A DNA stretch of 64,000 nucleotides from Neisseria sp. oral taxon 014 str. F0314 (GTDB lineage Bacteria > Pseudomonadota > Gammaproteobacteria > Burkholderiales > Neisseriaceae), in the NCBI RefSeq assembly GCF_005886145.1, contig NZ_CP040504.1, forward strand, positions 1-64,000, in the 5' to 3' direction. Shown one piece after another: positions 1 through 8,951 of this stretch. The stretch's first letter is position 1. Every line of letters begins with the position of its first letter. Under the pieces are notes generated by a model. That model worked only from the letters and a program-made list of their open reading frames with translations, was not told the origin of the DNA and did not search any database. The position numbers and the translations under genes were made by a program.

Positions 1-1027
1 CATCAGCGGCTTCGTCCAGCCGTATCGAAACGAAGTTCAGCGTCACCCGCCGTCCGGCGGCGTCAATCACTTCTTGCGGCAGCCCGTTGTCGCCGTAGAC
101 AATCCGGGTGTGGTTGCCGTTGCGGTCGAGGATGGCGACGAGCGGGTAGAGCGAATGCCCCGCCACTGCGGAGAAATACAGTTTGGCCGAACCGTCGGGG
201 GCGGCTATCTGATAAAGGCCGTCTGAAACGCGGCCGAAGAATATCTGTTCCGAAGGGTCGAACCAACAACCGGCCAGTCCGTATGGATCGGCGTCTTCCT
301 CGTCCGCGCCCACAGCGAAGACGCCGTCATCTTCTTCCCCTTCCCCTCCGTCGTCGAAACCGTCGGCATCGGGCAGCTGAATTTCCCTGCCCTGTTCGTC
401 GATATAGAGGAAACCGTCGGCGGTGCGTTCCAAACGCATCGAAAACGGCAACGACCAGCCCTGTCCCAGCCAACCGTTGCCGTACTGGTCGGAATAATAG
501 CTGCGCCGCCAGACCAGCGGCAGCAGTGAATCAAGGGTGAAGTCCGTTTCCTGCGGCAAAATTTTAATACCCAAAACGGGATTAACCGGTTTACCTTTGG
601 AAGAACCGTTCTTGCAGGTTTTACATTCTTTTTTCTCGTTGGCCCGCCCTTTCGGCTTTTTACTGGCACGACCGCTGCCGCTGCCGCGACCGCGGTCTAC
701 AAACCCACCGTCGAAACCCATCCCGATGCCGCCGCCGGAGAGTTTGAGCGAACCCGTATGGGCAGGCGGTATCGGACCAGGCTTGCCCGGCACCATCGCC
801 GCCAACGACAACGCCAACGACACCGCATCTGCCGCCCCTTCGGCTGCCGAATCGGGAGCAACCAGCGAAATAGCATCTGAAGCAACGTCCGTCACCATTT
901 CGATTTTTTCGATAGGTCCGGTTTTGGTTTGCAGCGGTTCCGGCGGGTTGGCCGACAACGTCGATACTGGCCCTGGGGCGCCGGGCTGAGGAACCAAAAT
1001 GCCTATCGTATTGCCAAATTTGGACAT
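1..1027 (-). CDS. Rhs family protein, N-terminal part (cut by window edge)
   Basis: An open frame starts at ATG 1027, with GGAG about 9 bases upstream, and runs without a stop to the window edge (about 342 codons visible). Residues 1-110 are Ala/Gly/Pro-rich without a clear PAAR domain. A basic stretch and a Cys-x-x-Cys pair follow, then the Rhs entry region (DUF6531-like: NPVLGIKILPQETDF, then WRRSYYSDQYGNGWLGQGW) and the start of the YD-repeat shell. The same entry region occurs in the full-length Rhs at 23.5 kb. Rhs proteins form a cocoon around a C-terminal toxin and are often T6SS effectors. This gene is divergent from the T6SS operon beside it, so it is probably a cargo. A DUS lies inside the frame near 215. 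The toxin end is not visible. Confidence 0.85.
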   Translation of the reverse strand, partial: MSKFGNTIGILVPQPGAPGPVSTLSANPPEPLQTKTGPIEKIEMVTDVASDAISLVAPDSAAEGAADAVSLALSLAAMVPGKPGPIPPAHTGSLKLSGGGIGMGFDGGFVDRGRGSGSGRASKKPKGRANEKKECKTCKNGSSKGKPVNPVLGIKILPQETDFTLDSLLPLVWRRSYYSDQYGNGWLGQGWSLPFSMRLERTADGFLYIDEQGREIQLPDADGFDDGGEGEEDDGVFAVGADEEDADPYGLAGCWFDPSEQIFFGRVSDGLYQIAAPDGSAKLYFSAVAGHSLYPLVAILDRNGNHTRIVYGDNGLPQEVIDAAGRRVTLNFVSIRLDEAAD

Positions 1028-1144
1028 GGGCTTGCTCCATAAGTTTTTTTAAAGTAAAGTGCCAGAAACATTCTATTTTTTGGCATATTCCATTATTTTA
1101 AACTAACTTTAATTCCGACTGTGTGTAGACAGTGAGAAATCGGT

Positions 1145-1173
1145 TTTGTTCCGTTAATGGGTTTGTTTATAAT
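1145..1173 (+). promoter_or_regulatory. Candidate promoter of the rightward T6SS operon
   Basis: A perfect -10 hexamer TATAAT (1168-1173) lies 17 bases after a weak -35 TTTGTT (1145-1150), about 35 bases before tagF, in an AT-rich divergent gap with the rhs gene. This is inferred from sequence only. Confidence 0.45.
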
Positions 1174-1208
1174 ATTTACTATATTTTACAAATTTAGAGT
1201 AATGACTA

Positions 1209-1766
1209 ATGTCAACCGAAGAAATTTGCTTTTTTGGTAAATTGAATCAGTCCCGTGATTTTGTCGCTTCCAACAATCTACAGGAAAACGATAAAAAATT
1301 TTGGGATAGCTGGTTTGGCCGATGTAGCGGTCAAAACAGACTGATTCCGTTCGTCAAAATTAAAATATCGAGACCGCGCCTATGGCTTTTTTATGTCAGA
1401 CTTCCGACAGCGGTTTATACCGGACTAGGGGCATACAGTACCGATTTATCAGGAAGAAGCTATCCTTTTGTGCTATTCAGCCATCACCTTACAAGTTCCG
1501 AACCGGAAGATCTTAAACGACAGTTACAGTTATTTGGCGCAAACTTGGGAACATTCCGAAATATTCTTAACAACGGAAAATGTTTGCCGGAAAATTATTT
1601 TAATTTAAACAATGATTTACAGGATTTTTCACTACCCGCCGTGCTGCCGCAAAATAAATTATTGGAAAATGGCATCGGTGGCTTTTGGCTGGAATGTGAA
1701 AGTGGGTACTGTTTAGAATATGAAGGGCTGCCTACATGTTCTCTATTCAACAAATTATTTGGGTGA
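1209..1766 (+). CDS. tagF: T6SS-associated protein TagF
   Basis: The 185-residue protein resembles the TagF/ImpM family: an N-terminal FGKLNQSRDFV segment matches the family's GK-x-x-x-x-x-DF signature, and the length is near the family's usual size. In Pseudomonas, TagF is a post-translational repressor of T6SS assembly. Here it is the first gene of the rightward operon, 7 bases before tssA. I see no signal peptide or membrane segment. The assignment rests on the N-terminal motif and position, because the rest of the protein is divergent. Confidence 0.75.
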   Translation: MSTEEICFFGKLNQSRDFVASNNLQENDKKFWDSWFGRCSGQNRLIPFVKIKISRPRLWLFYVRLPTAVYTGLGAYSTDLSGRSYPFVLFSHHLTSSEPEDLKRQLQLFGANLGTFRNILNNGKCLPENYFNLNNDLQDFSLPAVLPQNKLLENGIGGFWLECESGYCLEYEGLPTCSLFNKLFG

Positions 1767-1773
1767 TAACTGA

Positions 1774-2844
1774 ATGAAAATGTTTTCTAAATGGGAATTA
1801 CCTGTTTCTAAAGATACTCCCGCAGGGGTAGATATAGAATATGACAGTCGTTTTCTCGAATTGCAAAGCGTAGCTGAAGGAAAGCCCGAACAGCAGTACG
1901 GTGAGACTATCATTCCTGCCCAAGAACCTGATTGGGCAGTGGTGGAGAAATTATGTAACCAGCTTCTTGCCGAGTCAAAAGACTTGCGCGTGTTGGTCTA
2001 TTACGCCCAAGCATTAACTGCCAAATACGGTTTGCCCGGCTTTCAGGCAGGATGTGAGGCCATTAAAATCAATGTGGATTTGTTTTGGGACACATTGTTT
2101 CCCCAACTGGAAGATGAAGATGGGGAATACGATCCGTTTTATCGAATCAATGCACTCAGCTCTTTTTCAACATTTGACGGAATTGCAAAAGAATTGCTTG
2201 CTTCAAAGCTGCTGGTCAACGGGCTAACACAAGCTCTGGTTACGGTAAAGGAAGCAGTAGCAGTGTTAATGGGTAATGACCAGCAAAGCTACCCTGGAGG
2301 AAAAGACCGGTTGATGCTTGACATAAGGGTTGGTTTCGATACAGCCAAACCCGAGCTGGTTGCGGTAAATCAAGCACTAGCTGACTTAAAAACCATACAG
2401 GATATTTTTTCAACAAAACTTAAAGATGAACATCCTTTGAATTTTGAGGCCGTCTTAAAACCCTTGTCCCTTATTAATGATGCTGCTGATTATGGCTCTG
2501 CTGGCAACACTCCCCAATCAAGCGAAAATTCGGATACCGAAGATCCCAGCTCACCTCGACAGGAAGCTGCCCAATCTTCAATGTCAAACGAACAATTTTA
2601 TGCTGATGCATGGCGTCGTCTAAATATAAGTAACAGATCTGATGTTGATTTAGCATTAGAGAAAATCTGTGTGTACTTTGAAAATTTTGAACCAAGCCAC
2701 CCTGCCCCTTTATTTATCCGCAGGGTTCAACGGCTAATGAATATGGATTTCTACGACATCATGAAAGACATCAGCCCCGAAAGCATTTCAAACTTGGAGG
2801 TCCTTATTGGGAAGCCTGAAGATGAAGGAACTTCCAACGAATAA
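1774..2844 (+). CDS. tssA: T6SS baseplate/cap protein TssA
   Basis: The 356-residue protein has an ImpA_N domain in its first half (PAGVDIEYDSRFLELQ near the start, then the conserved stretch ending LFWDTLFPQLEDEDGEYDPF). A variable Ser/Pro-rich linker lies around residues 245-270, followed by a shorter C-terminal helical region. TssA proteins bind the baseplate and tube/sheath tip and coordinate polymerisation. The gene sits between tagF and tssB in the same direction. The start at 1774 has a nearby in-frame ATG at 1780, so the exact start is uncertain by two codons. Confidence 0.9.
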   Translation: MKMFSKWELPVSKDTPAGVDIEYDSRFLELQSVAEGKPEQQYGETIIPAQEPDWAVVEKLCNQLLAESKDLRVLVYYAQALTAKYGLPGFQAGCEAIKINVDLFWDTLFPQLEDEDGEYDPFYRINALSSFSTFDGIAKELLASKLLVNGLTQALVTVKEAVAVLMGNDQQSYPGGKDRLMLDIRVGFDTAKPELVAVNQALADLKTIQDIFSTKLKDEHPLNFEAVLKPLSLINDAADYGSAGNTPQSSENSDTEDPSSPRQEAAQSSMSNEQFYADAWRRLNISNRSDVDLALEKICVYFENFEPSHPAPLFIRRVQRLMNMDFYDIMKDISPESISNLEVLIGKPEDEGTSNE

Positions 2845-2910
2845 ATTTGTCTGTACTAATCATAGATTATCCGAAATTCAATATCCAAATAATTTTGAGG
2901 TTAAGTGAAA

Positions 2911-3429
2911 ATGTCGCAAAATAAATCATCCGGGCAGAAATTTATTGCCCGAAATCGGGCTCCACGTGTTCAGATTGAATATGATGTGGAACTATACGGT
3001 TCAGAAAAAAAAATCGAGCTGCCCTTTATTATGGGCGTAATGGCCGATTTGGTCGGAAAGCCAGTCGAGCCATTACCGGAATTGGCCGAACGCAAATTTT
3101 TGGAAATTGATGTCGATAATTTCAACGATCGTATGAAGGCACTTAAGCCCCGCCTTGCATTTAATGTTAAAAACACGCTTACTGGTGAAGGTAATTTAAG
3201 CGTCGAGCTGGAATTCGAAAGCATGGATGATTTCTCTCCCGCTGCCGTCGCGAAAAAAGTCGAACCGTTAAACGAATTGTTACAAGCACGTACTGAGTTA
3301 TCTAACTTGTTATCGTATATGGATGGTAAAACCGGAGCTGAGGAATTAATCGGTAAAGTTCTAGGCGACAGTGAATTACTGAAAAGCCTTGCGGCTACAC
3401 CAAGAGCTTCACAGGAAGACAAACAATAA
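2911..3429 (+). CDS. tssB: T6SS contractile sheath small subunit TssB
   Basis: The protein of about 172 residues matches the TssB/VipA family: SGQKFIARNRAPRVQIEYDVE near the N-terminus, LPFIMGVMADLVGK, and FNDRMKALKPRL. TssB pairs with TssC to build the cytoplasmic contractile sheath. I chose ATG 2911 over the in-frame GTG at 2905 because the GAGG at 2897-2900 is better spaced for 2911. The gene lies 33 bases before tssC, as is usual for this pair. Confidence 0.95.
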   Translation: MSQNKSSGQKFIARNRAPRVQIEYDVELYGSEKKIELPFIMGVMADLVGKPVEPLPELAERKFLEIDVDNFNDRMKALKPRLAFNVKNTLTGEGNLSVELEFESMDDFSPAAVAKKVEPLNELLQARTELSNLLSYMDGKTGAEELIGKVLGDSELLKSLAATPRASQEDKQ

Positions 3430-3461
3430 TACTGTCCGTTCACTAAAGCGAGATTATTACC

Positions 3462-4961
3462 ATGGCTGAAAAACAATTAGAAACTCAAAGAAGCAGCAGT
3501 GCCCAAACTGTATTTGCAGAAGGTGAATTTGAAAAACTGTTGCAAAAAGAATTTAAACCAAGAACGGAAGAAGCAAAAAGCGCAGTAACTAATGCAGTGG
3601 CGACGCTTGCCCAACAAGCATTGCAAAATGTAGTTACAATTTCTGATGATACATATCAAACAATTGAGGCTATCATTGCCGAGCTTGATAGAAAATTGTC
3701 TGAGCAAATAAATTTGATTCTGCATCATGAAGAATTCCAAAAACTTGAAGGTGCTTGGCGCGGTCTCCATCATTTGGTCACTAATACAGAAACAGATACT
3801 TTGTTGAAAATCAAAGTATTACCGATTTCAAAAAAAGAGGTAGCACGCAATCTGAAACGATTTAAAGGTACTGCTTGGGACCAAAGCCCTCTATTTAAAC
3901 GTATTTATGAAGAAGAATACGGGCAGTTCGGTGGAGAACCATTCGGCTGCTTGGTTGGAGATTATTACTTTGATCACTCGGCTCCAGACGTAGAAATGCT
4001 TAATAGCATGGAAAAGATTGCAGCAGCGGCGCACTGTCCATTCATTGCAGGAGCTTCTCCGAGATTAATGCAGATGGAGTCGTGGCAGGAGCTAGCCAAT
4101 CCTCGTGATTTAAGTAAGATTTTCCAAAACGCCGAATATGCACCTTGGCGCAGCCTGAGGGAATCTGAAGATTCACGTTACATTGGTTTGGCCTTACCGC
4201 GATTTTTATCCCGTCTGCCTTACGGCGCAACAACCAATCCGGTTGACGAATTTGACTTTGAAGAAGAAACAGAAGGTGCAGATCATAATAAATATACATG
4301 GGCAAATGCTGCCTATGCGATGGCCGTTAACATCAACAGATCATTTAAATACTATGGCTGGTGCACCTCTATACGTGGTGTAGAATCAGGTGGCATTGTC
4401 GAAAATCTGCCTTGTCATACATTCCCTACGGATGATGGCGGCGTAGATATGAAATGTCCTACCGAAATCGCAATCAGTGATCGTCGTGAAGCTGAATTGG
4501 CGACTTTGGGCTTTATGCCGTTAGTTCACAGAAAAAATACCGACTTGGCAGCATTTATCGGTGCACAGTCATTGCATAAACCTGCCGAATATTATGATCC
4601 GGATGCGACCGCTAATGCACGTTTGTCTGCGCGTTTGCCCTATCTTTTTGCTTGTTGCCGTTTTGCTCATTATTTGAAATGTATTGTAAGGGATAAAATC
4701 GGTTCTTTCCGCGAACGTGAAGATATGGAGCGTTGGCTGAACGAGTGGATTATGAATTATGTTGATGGTGATCCCGTTAACTCCACTCAAGAAACCAAAG
4801 CACGTAAGCCGCTTGCCGCAGCCGAAGTAGTGGTTGAAGAAGTAGAAGACAATCCTGGTTACTATACTTCCAAATTCTTCCTCCGCCCTCACTATCAACT
4901 TGAAGGTTTAACGGTTTCTCTGCGTTTAGTTTCCAAACTGCCTTCAGCAAAAAAAGAGTAA
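3462..4961 (+). CDS. tssC: T6SS contractile sheath large subunit TssC
   Basis: The 499-residue protein is a typical TssC/VipB. An N-terminal helical part is followed by the conserved core WRGLHHLVTNTETD and GEPFGCLVGDYYFDH, then CPFIAGASP, WRSLRESEDSRYIGLALPRF and a C-terminal LRPHYQLEGLTVSLRLVSKLP. Length is normal and nothing is missing. With TssB it forms the sheath whose contraction drives the Hcp tube outward, and ClpV (10.1 kb) would disassemble it. A 7-bp-stem hairpin follows at 4970-4988, before hcp. Confidence 0.97.
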   Translation: MAEKQLETQRSSSAQTVFAEGEFEKLLQKEFKPRTEEAKSAVTNAVATLAQQALQNVVTISDDTYQTIEAIIAELDRKLSEQINLILHHEEFQKLEGAWRGLHHLVTNTETDTLLKIKVLPISKKEVARNLKRFKGTAWDQSPLFKRIYEEEYGQFGGEPFGCLVGDYYFDHSAPDVEMLNSMEKIAAAAHCPFIAGASPRLMQMESWQELANPRDLSKIFQNAEYAPWRSLRESEDSRYIGLALPRFLSRLPYGATTNPVDEFDFEEETEGADHNKYTWANAAYAMAVNINRSFKYYGWCTSIRGVESGGIVENLPCHTFPTDDGGVDMKCPTEIAISDRREAELATLGFMPLVHRKNTDLAAFIGAQSLHKPAEYYDPDATANARLSARLPYLFACCRFAHYLKCIVRDKIGSFREREDMERWLNEWIMNYVDGDPVNSTQETKARKPLAAAEVVVEEVEDNPGYYTSKFFLRPHYQLEGLTVSLRLVSKLPSAKKE

Positions 4962-5037
4962 GTTTGATTTAGTGTGAACCACACACTATTGTCTTTAGCA
5001 GCACATGGTGTTTAATTTCTGAAAAGGAGTACTGAAT

Positions 5038-5520
5038 ATGGCTATTGATATGTTTATGAAAGTCGAAGGAGTCAATGGTGAAGCCAAAGACGCCAACCAC
5101 AAAGACTGGACTGATATTGAAAGCTTCGACTGGGGTGCGGAACAGCCTGGCGCAATGACAAGCGGCGGCGGCGGCGGTGCTGGTAAAGTAAATTTCAATG
5201 ATTTAACCGTTATTGCCGCTATTGATAAAGCTGCTCCAACGATTTTGAAAAACTGTGCAACAGGCCAGCACTTGAGCAAAGTGGAAATCTCGGTATGTAA
5301 AGCCGGTGGTAACCAAATCGAGTATTCTCGCACTACATTGGAAGATGTTTTGGTTACTGGCGTAAAATTTATCGGCGTTCAAGATAATGATTCGCTGAAA
5401 ATGCGCTACACTTTCCAAGCTGCTAAGGTAAAAAACCAATATTGGGAACAAACTGACAAAGGTTCTAAAGGAGCTGAAGTTCAAATGGCTTTCAATATCA
5501 AAGAGAATAAATCCGCATAA
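5038..5520 (+). CDS. hcp: T6SS tube protein Hcp (TssD)
   Basis: The 160-residue protein begins MAIDMFMKVEGVNGEAKD and carries the Hcp1-type beta-barrel pattern, with a Gly-rich loop (SGGGGGAG) and GVQDNDSLKMRYTFQAAKV. Hcp hexamers stack into the secreted inner tube and can carry small effectors. A strong AAAAGGAG ribosome site precedes the ATG. Hairpins on both sides (4970-4988 and 5541-5578) could raise or separate hcp message from the rest of the operon, as expected for the most abundant component. That effect is inferred. Confidence 0.97.
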   Translation: MAIDMFMKVEGVNGEAKDANHKDWTDIESFDWGAEQPGAMTSGGGGGAGKVNFNDLTVIAAIDKAAPTILKNCATGQHLSKVEISVCKAGGNQIEYSRTTLEDVLVTGVKFIGVQDNDSLKMRYTFQAAKVKNQYWEQTDKGSKGAEVQMAFNIKENKSA

Positions 5521-5540
5521 CGGTTATTCAATTTAATTTG

Positions 5541-5578
5541 AAAAAGTCTGGCTTAAATGTGATTTAAGTCGGACTTTT
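5541..5578 (+). terminator. Hairpin after hcp
   Basis: A 16-bp imperfect stem (AAAAGTCTGGCTTAAA with G-U pairs to TTTAAGTCGGACTTTT) ends in a T-rich tail directly after hcp. It is likely a partial terminator or an mRNA-stabilising hairpin, because the operon continues with tagJ. Confidence 0.65.
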
Positions 5579-5635
5579 ATAAATTGAAAAACTATGACGA
5601 TTTTCGTCAAACCACCTTACGGAAAGGCCGTCTGA

Positions 5636-6439
5636 ATGGATTTGCAAACTAAATTATCAGATGCTACTGAAGCAGTACGCGAAAACCCTAATAATTCAGA
5701 GTATCGGTTGGCTTTAATCCAATACTTCTGTATGTGTGCAAAATGGGATTCTGCGCTCAAACAAATTGGACAATTTCAAAAATTGTTTCCAAGTGTTCAA
5801 AAACACCTGATATTTTATTTGATAGAAAATATAGAGGCCGAAATCCGGCGCAGTGCCGTTTTGTCAACTCAACAAAAGCCCAAAACATTCGAGTCTCATA
5901 CCCGTAATCTTGAAATACTTCAAAATCAGCTGTCTATTGCTGCCTATGCCTCAGACAATAAAAACGGACGATTATCAAATCAATACAATGAATTAGCAGA
6001 TAATGTAACAGAAACACCTGTCAAAATTTCATATTTCCTCTCCGATAAATCTGAGGCCGACACGTCGGGAAATTGGATTATAGATGGAGATGTGCGAACA
6101 GCTTTTGTCTACGAATTTTTCTTTCAAGGCCAATATTACTGGCAGACATGGAACTCTATCAAAGGCATATTCTTCAAACAGCCAACTTCATTATTAGATA
6201 TCATTTGGCGACCAATGGAAATCAGACTAACCAATGGAGAGGAAATCCAAGGTGTCTGTCCTGCACGATACACTGTTTCTACAGAAGAAAAATGGTCTGA
6301 CACACTGCTCTCCTGTGCAGAAACTGATTGGTCTGAAGTATCAAACGATTTGTTTATTGGGAGAGGGCAGAAAATGTTTTACACCGATAAAGGGGATTTC
6401 GGAATTTTAGATATTCAGTCAATAAAATTTGAAGTTTGA
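5636..6439 (+). CDS. tagJ: T6SS accessory protein TagJ (ImpE/HsiE family)
   Basis: The 267-residue protein has an N-terminal TPR-like helical part (PNNSEYRLALIQYFCMCAKWDSALKQ) and a C-terminal ImpE-type domain: DGDVRTAFVYEFFFQGQYYW, then SLLDIIWRPMEIRL and a conserved PARYTVS segment. TagJ proteins bind the sheath subunit TssB and/or ClpV and assist sheath turnover in systems that carry them. The ATG lies directly after a DUS copy, so the uptake sequence overlaps the leader. It is co-directional with its neighbours. Confidence 0.85.
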   Translation: MDLQTKLSDATEAVRENPNNSEYRLALIQYFCMCAKWDSALKQIGQFQKLFPSVQKHLIFYLIENIEAEIRRSAVLSTQQKPKTFESHTRNLEILQNQLSIAAYASDNKNGRLSNQYNELADNVTETPVKISYFLSDKSEADTSGNWIIDGDVRTAFVYEFFFQGQYYWQTWNSIKGIFFKQPTSLLDIIWRPMEIRLTNGEEIQGVCPARYTVSTEEKWSDTLLSCAETDWSEVSNDLFIGRGQKMFYTDKGDFGILDIQSIKFEV

Positions 6440-6466
6440 ATATTACAATGACAATTGGTAGTAAAT

Positions 6467-6985
6467 ATGTCTTCCCAATTTCAAAATCAGCTTTTGCCGT
6501 CCTTATTTGACAGGCTCACGGATGAAGAACCACGTAAAAGGAAAGAAACTCACAAAGAACAAGCAATTAATTTGGAACAATACAGAAAAGCTGTTCTTAG
6601 AGACATTCTCTTTCTGTTAAACACCTGTAATATGCAAACAAGCATGATGAATACCGATTTATCTGCTAACGTTCGCTCATCCACGCTCAATTATGGTATT
6701 CCTCCTATTTCAGGTATTAATTTTTCAGACATAGAATGGGAAGACATCGAACAATATATCAAACAGGCAATTATTGATTTCGAACCCCGTTTAGATAGGC
6801 ACTCATTGCAAGTCATAATACACACTGAAAACAAAGATAATAATGTATCCTATAATAAATTCATTATTGAAATAAAAGGCAATCTGAAACTTAACCCCTA
6901 CCCGAAAGAGTTTCTGTTAAAAACCAGTATAGATGTAGAAACAGGTTCGTTTAATTTATTGGATGAAACCGGCGGCCATGAATAA
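6467..6985 (+). CDS. tssE: T6SS baseplate wedge protein TssE (gp25-like)
   Basis: The protein (about 172 residues) has LLPSLFDRLTDEEP near the start and the gp25-like core: LNYGIPPISGINFSDIEW followed by AIIDFEPRLDRHSLQV. The FEPRL motif is typical of TssE. It forms the baseplate wedge with TssF, TssG and TssK. I chose ATG 6467 (MSSQFQNQ) over an upstream TTG at 6455. Its end overlaps tssF by 8 bases, which suggests translational coupling. Confidence 0.9.
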   Translation: MSSQFQNQLLPSLFDRLTDEEPRKRKETHKEQAINLEQYRKAVLRDILFLLNTCNMQTSMMNTDLSANVRSSTLNYGIPPISGINFSDIEWEDIEQYIKQAIIDFEPRLDRHSLQVIIHTENKDNNVSYNKFIIEIKGNLKLNPYPKEFLLKTSIDVETGSFNLLDETGGHE

Positions 6986-8951
6986 TAAGTTTTTATCATA
7001 TTACAATAAAGAATTAACTTTCCTGAAGGAGATGGGAAGAGAATTTGCACTACGCTATCCCAAAGTTGCCTCTAGATTAGCACTAAACGCATCTGACATA
7101 CCTGACCCTTATATTGAGAGGCTGTTGGAGGGAGTTAGCTTTCTTACGGCACGCACACAATTAAAACTAGATGCAGAATACCCTAGATTCATCCAAAGAA
7201 TTTTAGAAATTGTTTATCCCGACTTTATCAATCAAAAACCGGCAGCTGCAATCGTTGCCTTAAAACCATTGCAACAGTATAACAGCGATGTTATCAATGT
7301 CTTAGAACGAGGGAAAACTCTGCGTTCTCTTCCAATTGACGAATACAAAACTAACTGCCCGTTTTCCATTACACGCACAACGGATATTCTTCCTATACAC
7401 ATAGAAAAAACCAAATATACAGATTCTTTAGGCTACCTCCCCAATAATCTGCTATTTTTTAAACAAGCTGAAAAAAAAATTCAGACGGCCTTAAGAATCG
7501 ATTTTTCTCTCAGTGTACCCAACGCTTGTTCGGAAATGATTCCGGACGAACTGCCTTTGTATCTGGGTTCGGAACTTTCCAAATCTTCCGAGTTATTATT
7601 CTTAATGGCTGCCGAATGTGCAGGCGTTGTCTGCCACAGTTCCGAGAATCCAAAGCAATGGTGCTTCCCTTTAGCCTCGAAACCTGAACACATTGGTTTT
7701 TCGGAAGAAGAAGCATTGTCTTTTGACTTGGACAAGTCTGTCAGTGCATTTAGAATATTGCAAGAATACGCCCTCCTACCAGAGAAATTCTTGTTTGTCC
7801 TACAAAAAAATCTTAAACAAGCTATTATCCAGGCAGAAGCTAAAGGGCATTTGCCAAAAAAACCTGAACAGTCTGAAGAAGTAATCAGTGATAAAGGCGT
7901 TAACAAGAAAATTATCAATTATAAAAAACGCTATTTTAGTCTTTCATTTCTATTTACCGAAAAGATACCCGAGTTAATCGAATTGGTTAACGAAGATGAT
8001 ATTTCTATCAATGCCGTTCCGGTCGTTAATCTTTTCAGAAAAAAAAGTGCACGTTTCCCCGTAAATATCCAAGACAGGGAACATCATGTTGTTATCGACC
8101 GCACCCAACCCTTAAATTACGAGGTTCATTCTATTAAACAAGTTACTGGGTTTGATACGAATAATCGTCAAATCGTAACATTCCTACCGATGTATCAGGC
8201 TCCTGATACCGGCTTATTTCCCGAATCGAAAACACGCAAGGCTTACTTTTCTGTAAGACGGGCAGACAGGGTTCCATCCTCCGATACTCTAAAAAACGGC
8301 TTCCGAACTTCTTATTTGGGCAGTGAAGTCTTTTTATCACTTGCAGACGGAGAAAATTACACTTTTAATTCTTCCATACAACATCTATCTGTCGATGCAT
8401 GGTGTACCAGCAGAGACTTACCTCTATTAATGCCAAGGGACGGCAATTCAGATTTCTTACTCGAAGGATCCCTACCCTTACAATCAATCAAATTGATTTC
8501 CAAACTCACCCGTCCAAAACCAGCTGCCAATGAAGACAAAATGCTCTGGCCGTTCCTAAATCAGTTGAGTTTGAATTATTTATCCCTATTGAATGTCGAT
8601 CAGGATGATGCACCAGTAACATTAAAAGAATTATTGATGATCTTTGTTTCTTCTGAAAACGACTTGATGAAAAAGCAAATAGAATCAATTGCTAAAATAA
8701 AGACTGAAATCATCAGTAAAGTTGTTCGCTATCATGGTACAGCTTCTCCAGTAAGGGGAATTAGAATTATCCTAATACTCGATGACTCTTCTTTGGGAGG
8801 AATTCATCCTTTCTTATTCGGGTCCGTATTGAATCATTACTTCAAACGTTTGGTATCTATGAATTCGTTTGTACAACTGCAAATTGAAACATTCCAACAA
8901 GGCCATATTGCGACATGGCCGGCCATTGTCGGGGAGAGAACATTGATATGA
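6978..8951 (+). CDS. tssF: T6SS baseplate protein TssF
   Basis: The protein (about 657 residues) starts MNNKFLSYYNKELTFLKEMG and continues with EFALRYPKVASRLAL, the standard TssF (VasA/ImpG) opening. The conserved PYIERLLEGVSFLTAR and YPRFIQRILEIVYPD segments follow. I chose ATG 6978 over the in-frame ATG at 6963 because family members begin at this point. The C-terminal part keeps the family pattern ending near SFVQLQIETFQQG. The gene overlaps tssE upstream and shares the ATGA junction with tssG. Confidence 0.95.
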   Translation: MNNKFLSYYNKELTFLKEMGREFALRYPKVASRLALNASDIPDPYIERLLEGVSFLTARTQLKLDAEYPRFIQRILEIVYPDFINQKPAAAIVALKPLQQYNSDVINVLERGKTLRSLPIDEYKTNCPFSITRTTDILPIHIEKTKYTDSLGYLPNNLLFFKQAEKKIQTALRIDFSLSVPNACSEMIPDELPLYLGSELSKSSELLFLMAAECAGVVCHSSENPKQWCFPLASKPEHIGFSEEEALSFDLDKSVSAFRILQEYALLPEKFLFVLQKNLKQAIIQAEAKGHLPKKPEQSEEVISDKGVNKKIINYKKRYFSLSFLFTEKIPELIELVNEDDISINAVPVVNLFRKKSARFPVNIQDREHHVVIDRTQPLNYEVHSIKQVTGFDTNNRQIVTFLPMYQAPDTGLFPESKTRKAYFSVRRADRVPSSDTLKNGFRTSYLGSEVFLSLADGENYTFNSSIQHLSVDAWCTSRDLPLLMPRDGNSDFLLEGSLPLQSIKLISKLTRPKPAANEDKMLWPFLNQLSLNYLSLLNVDQDDAPVTLKELLMIFVSSENDLMKKQIESIAKIKTEIISKVVRYHGTASPVRGIRIILILDDSSLGGIHPFLFGSVLNHYFKRLVSMNSFVQLQIETFQQGHIATWPAIVGERTLI

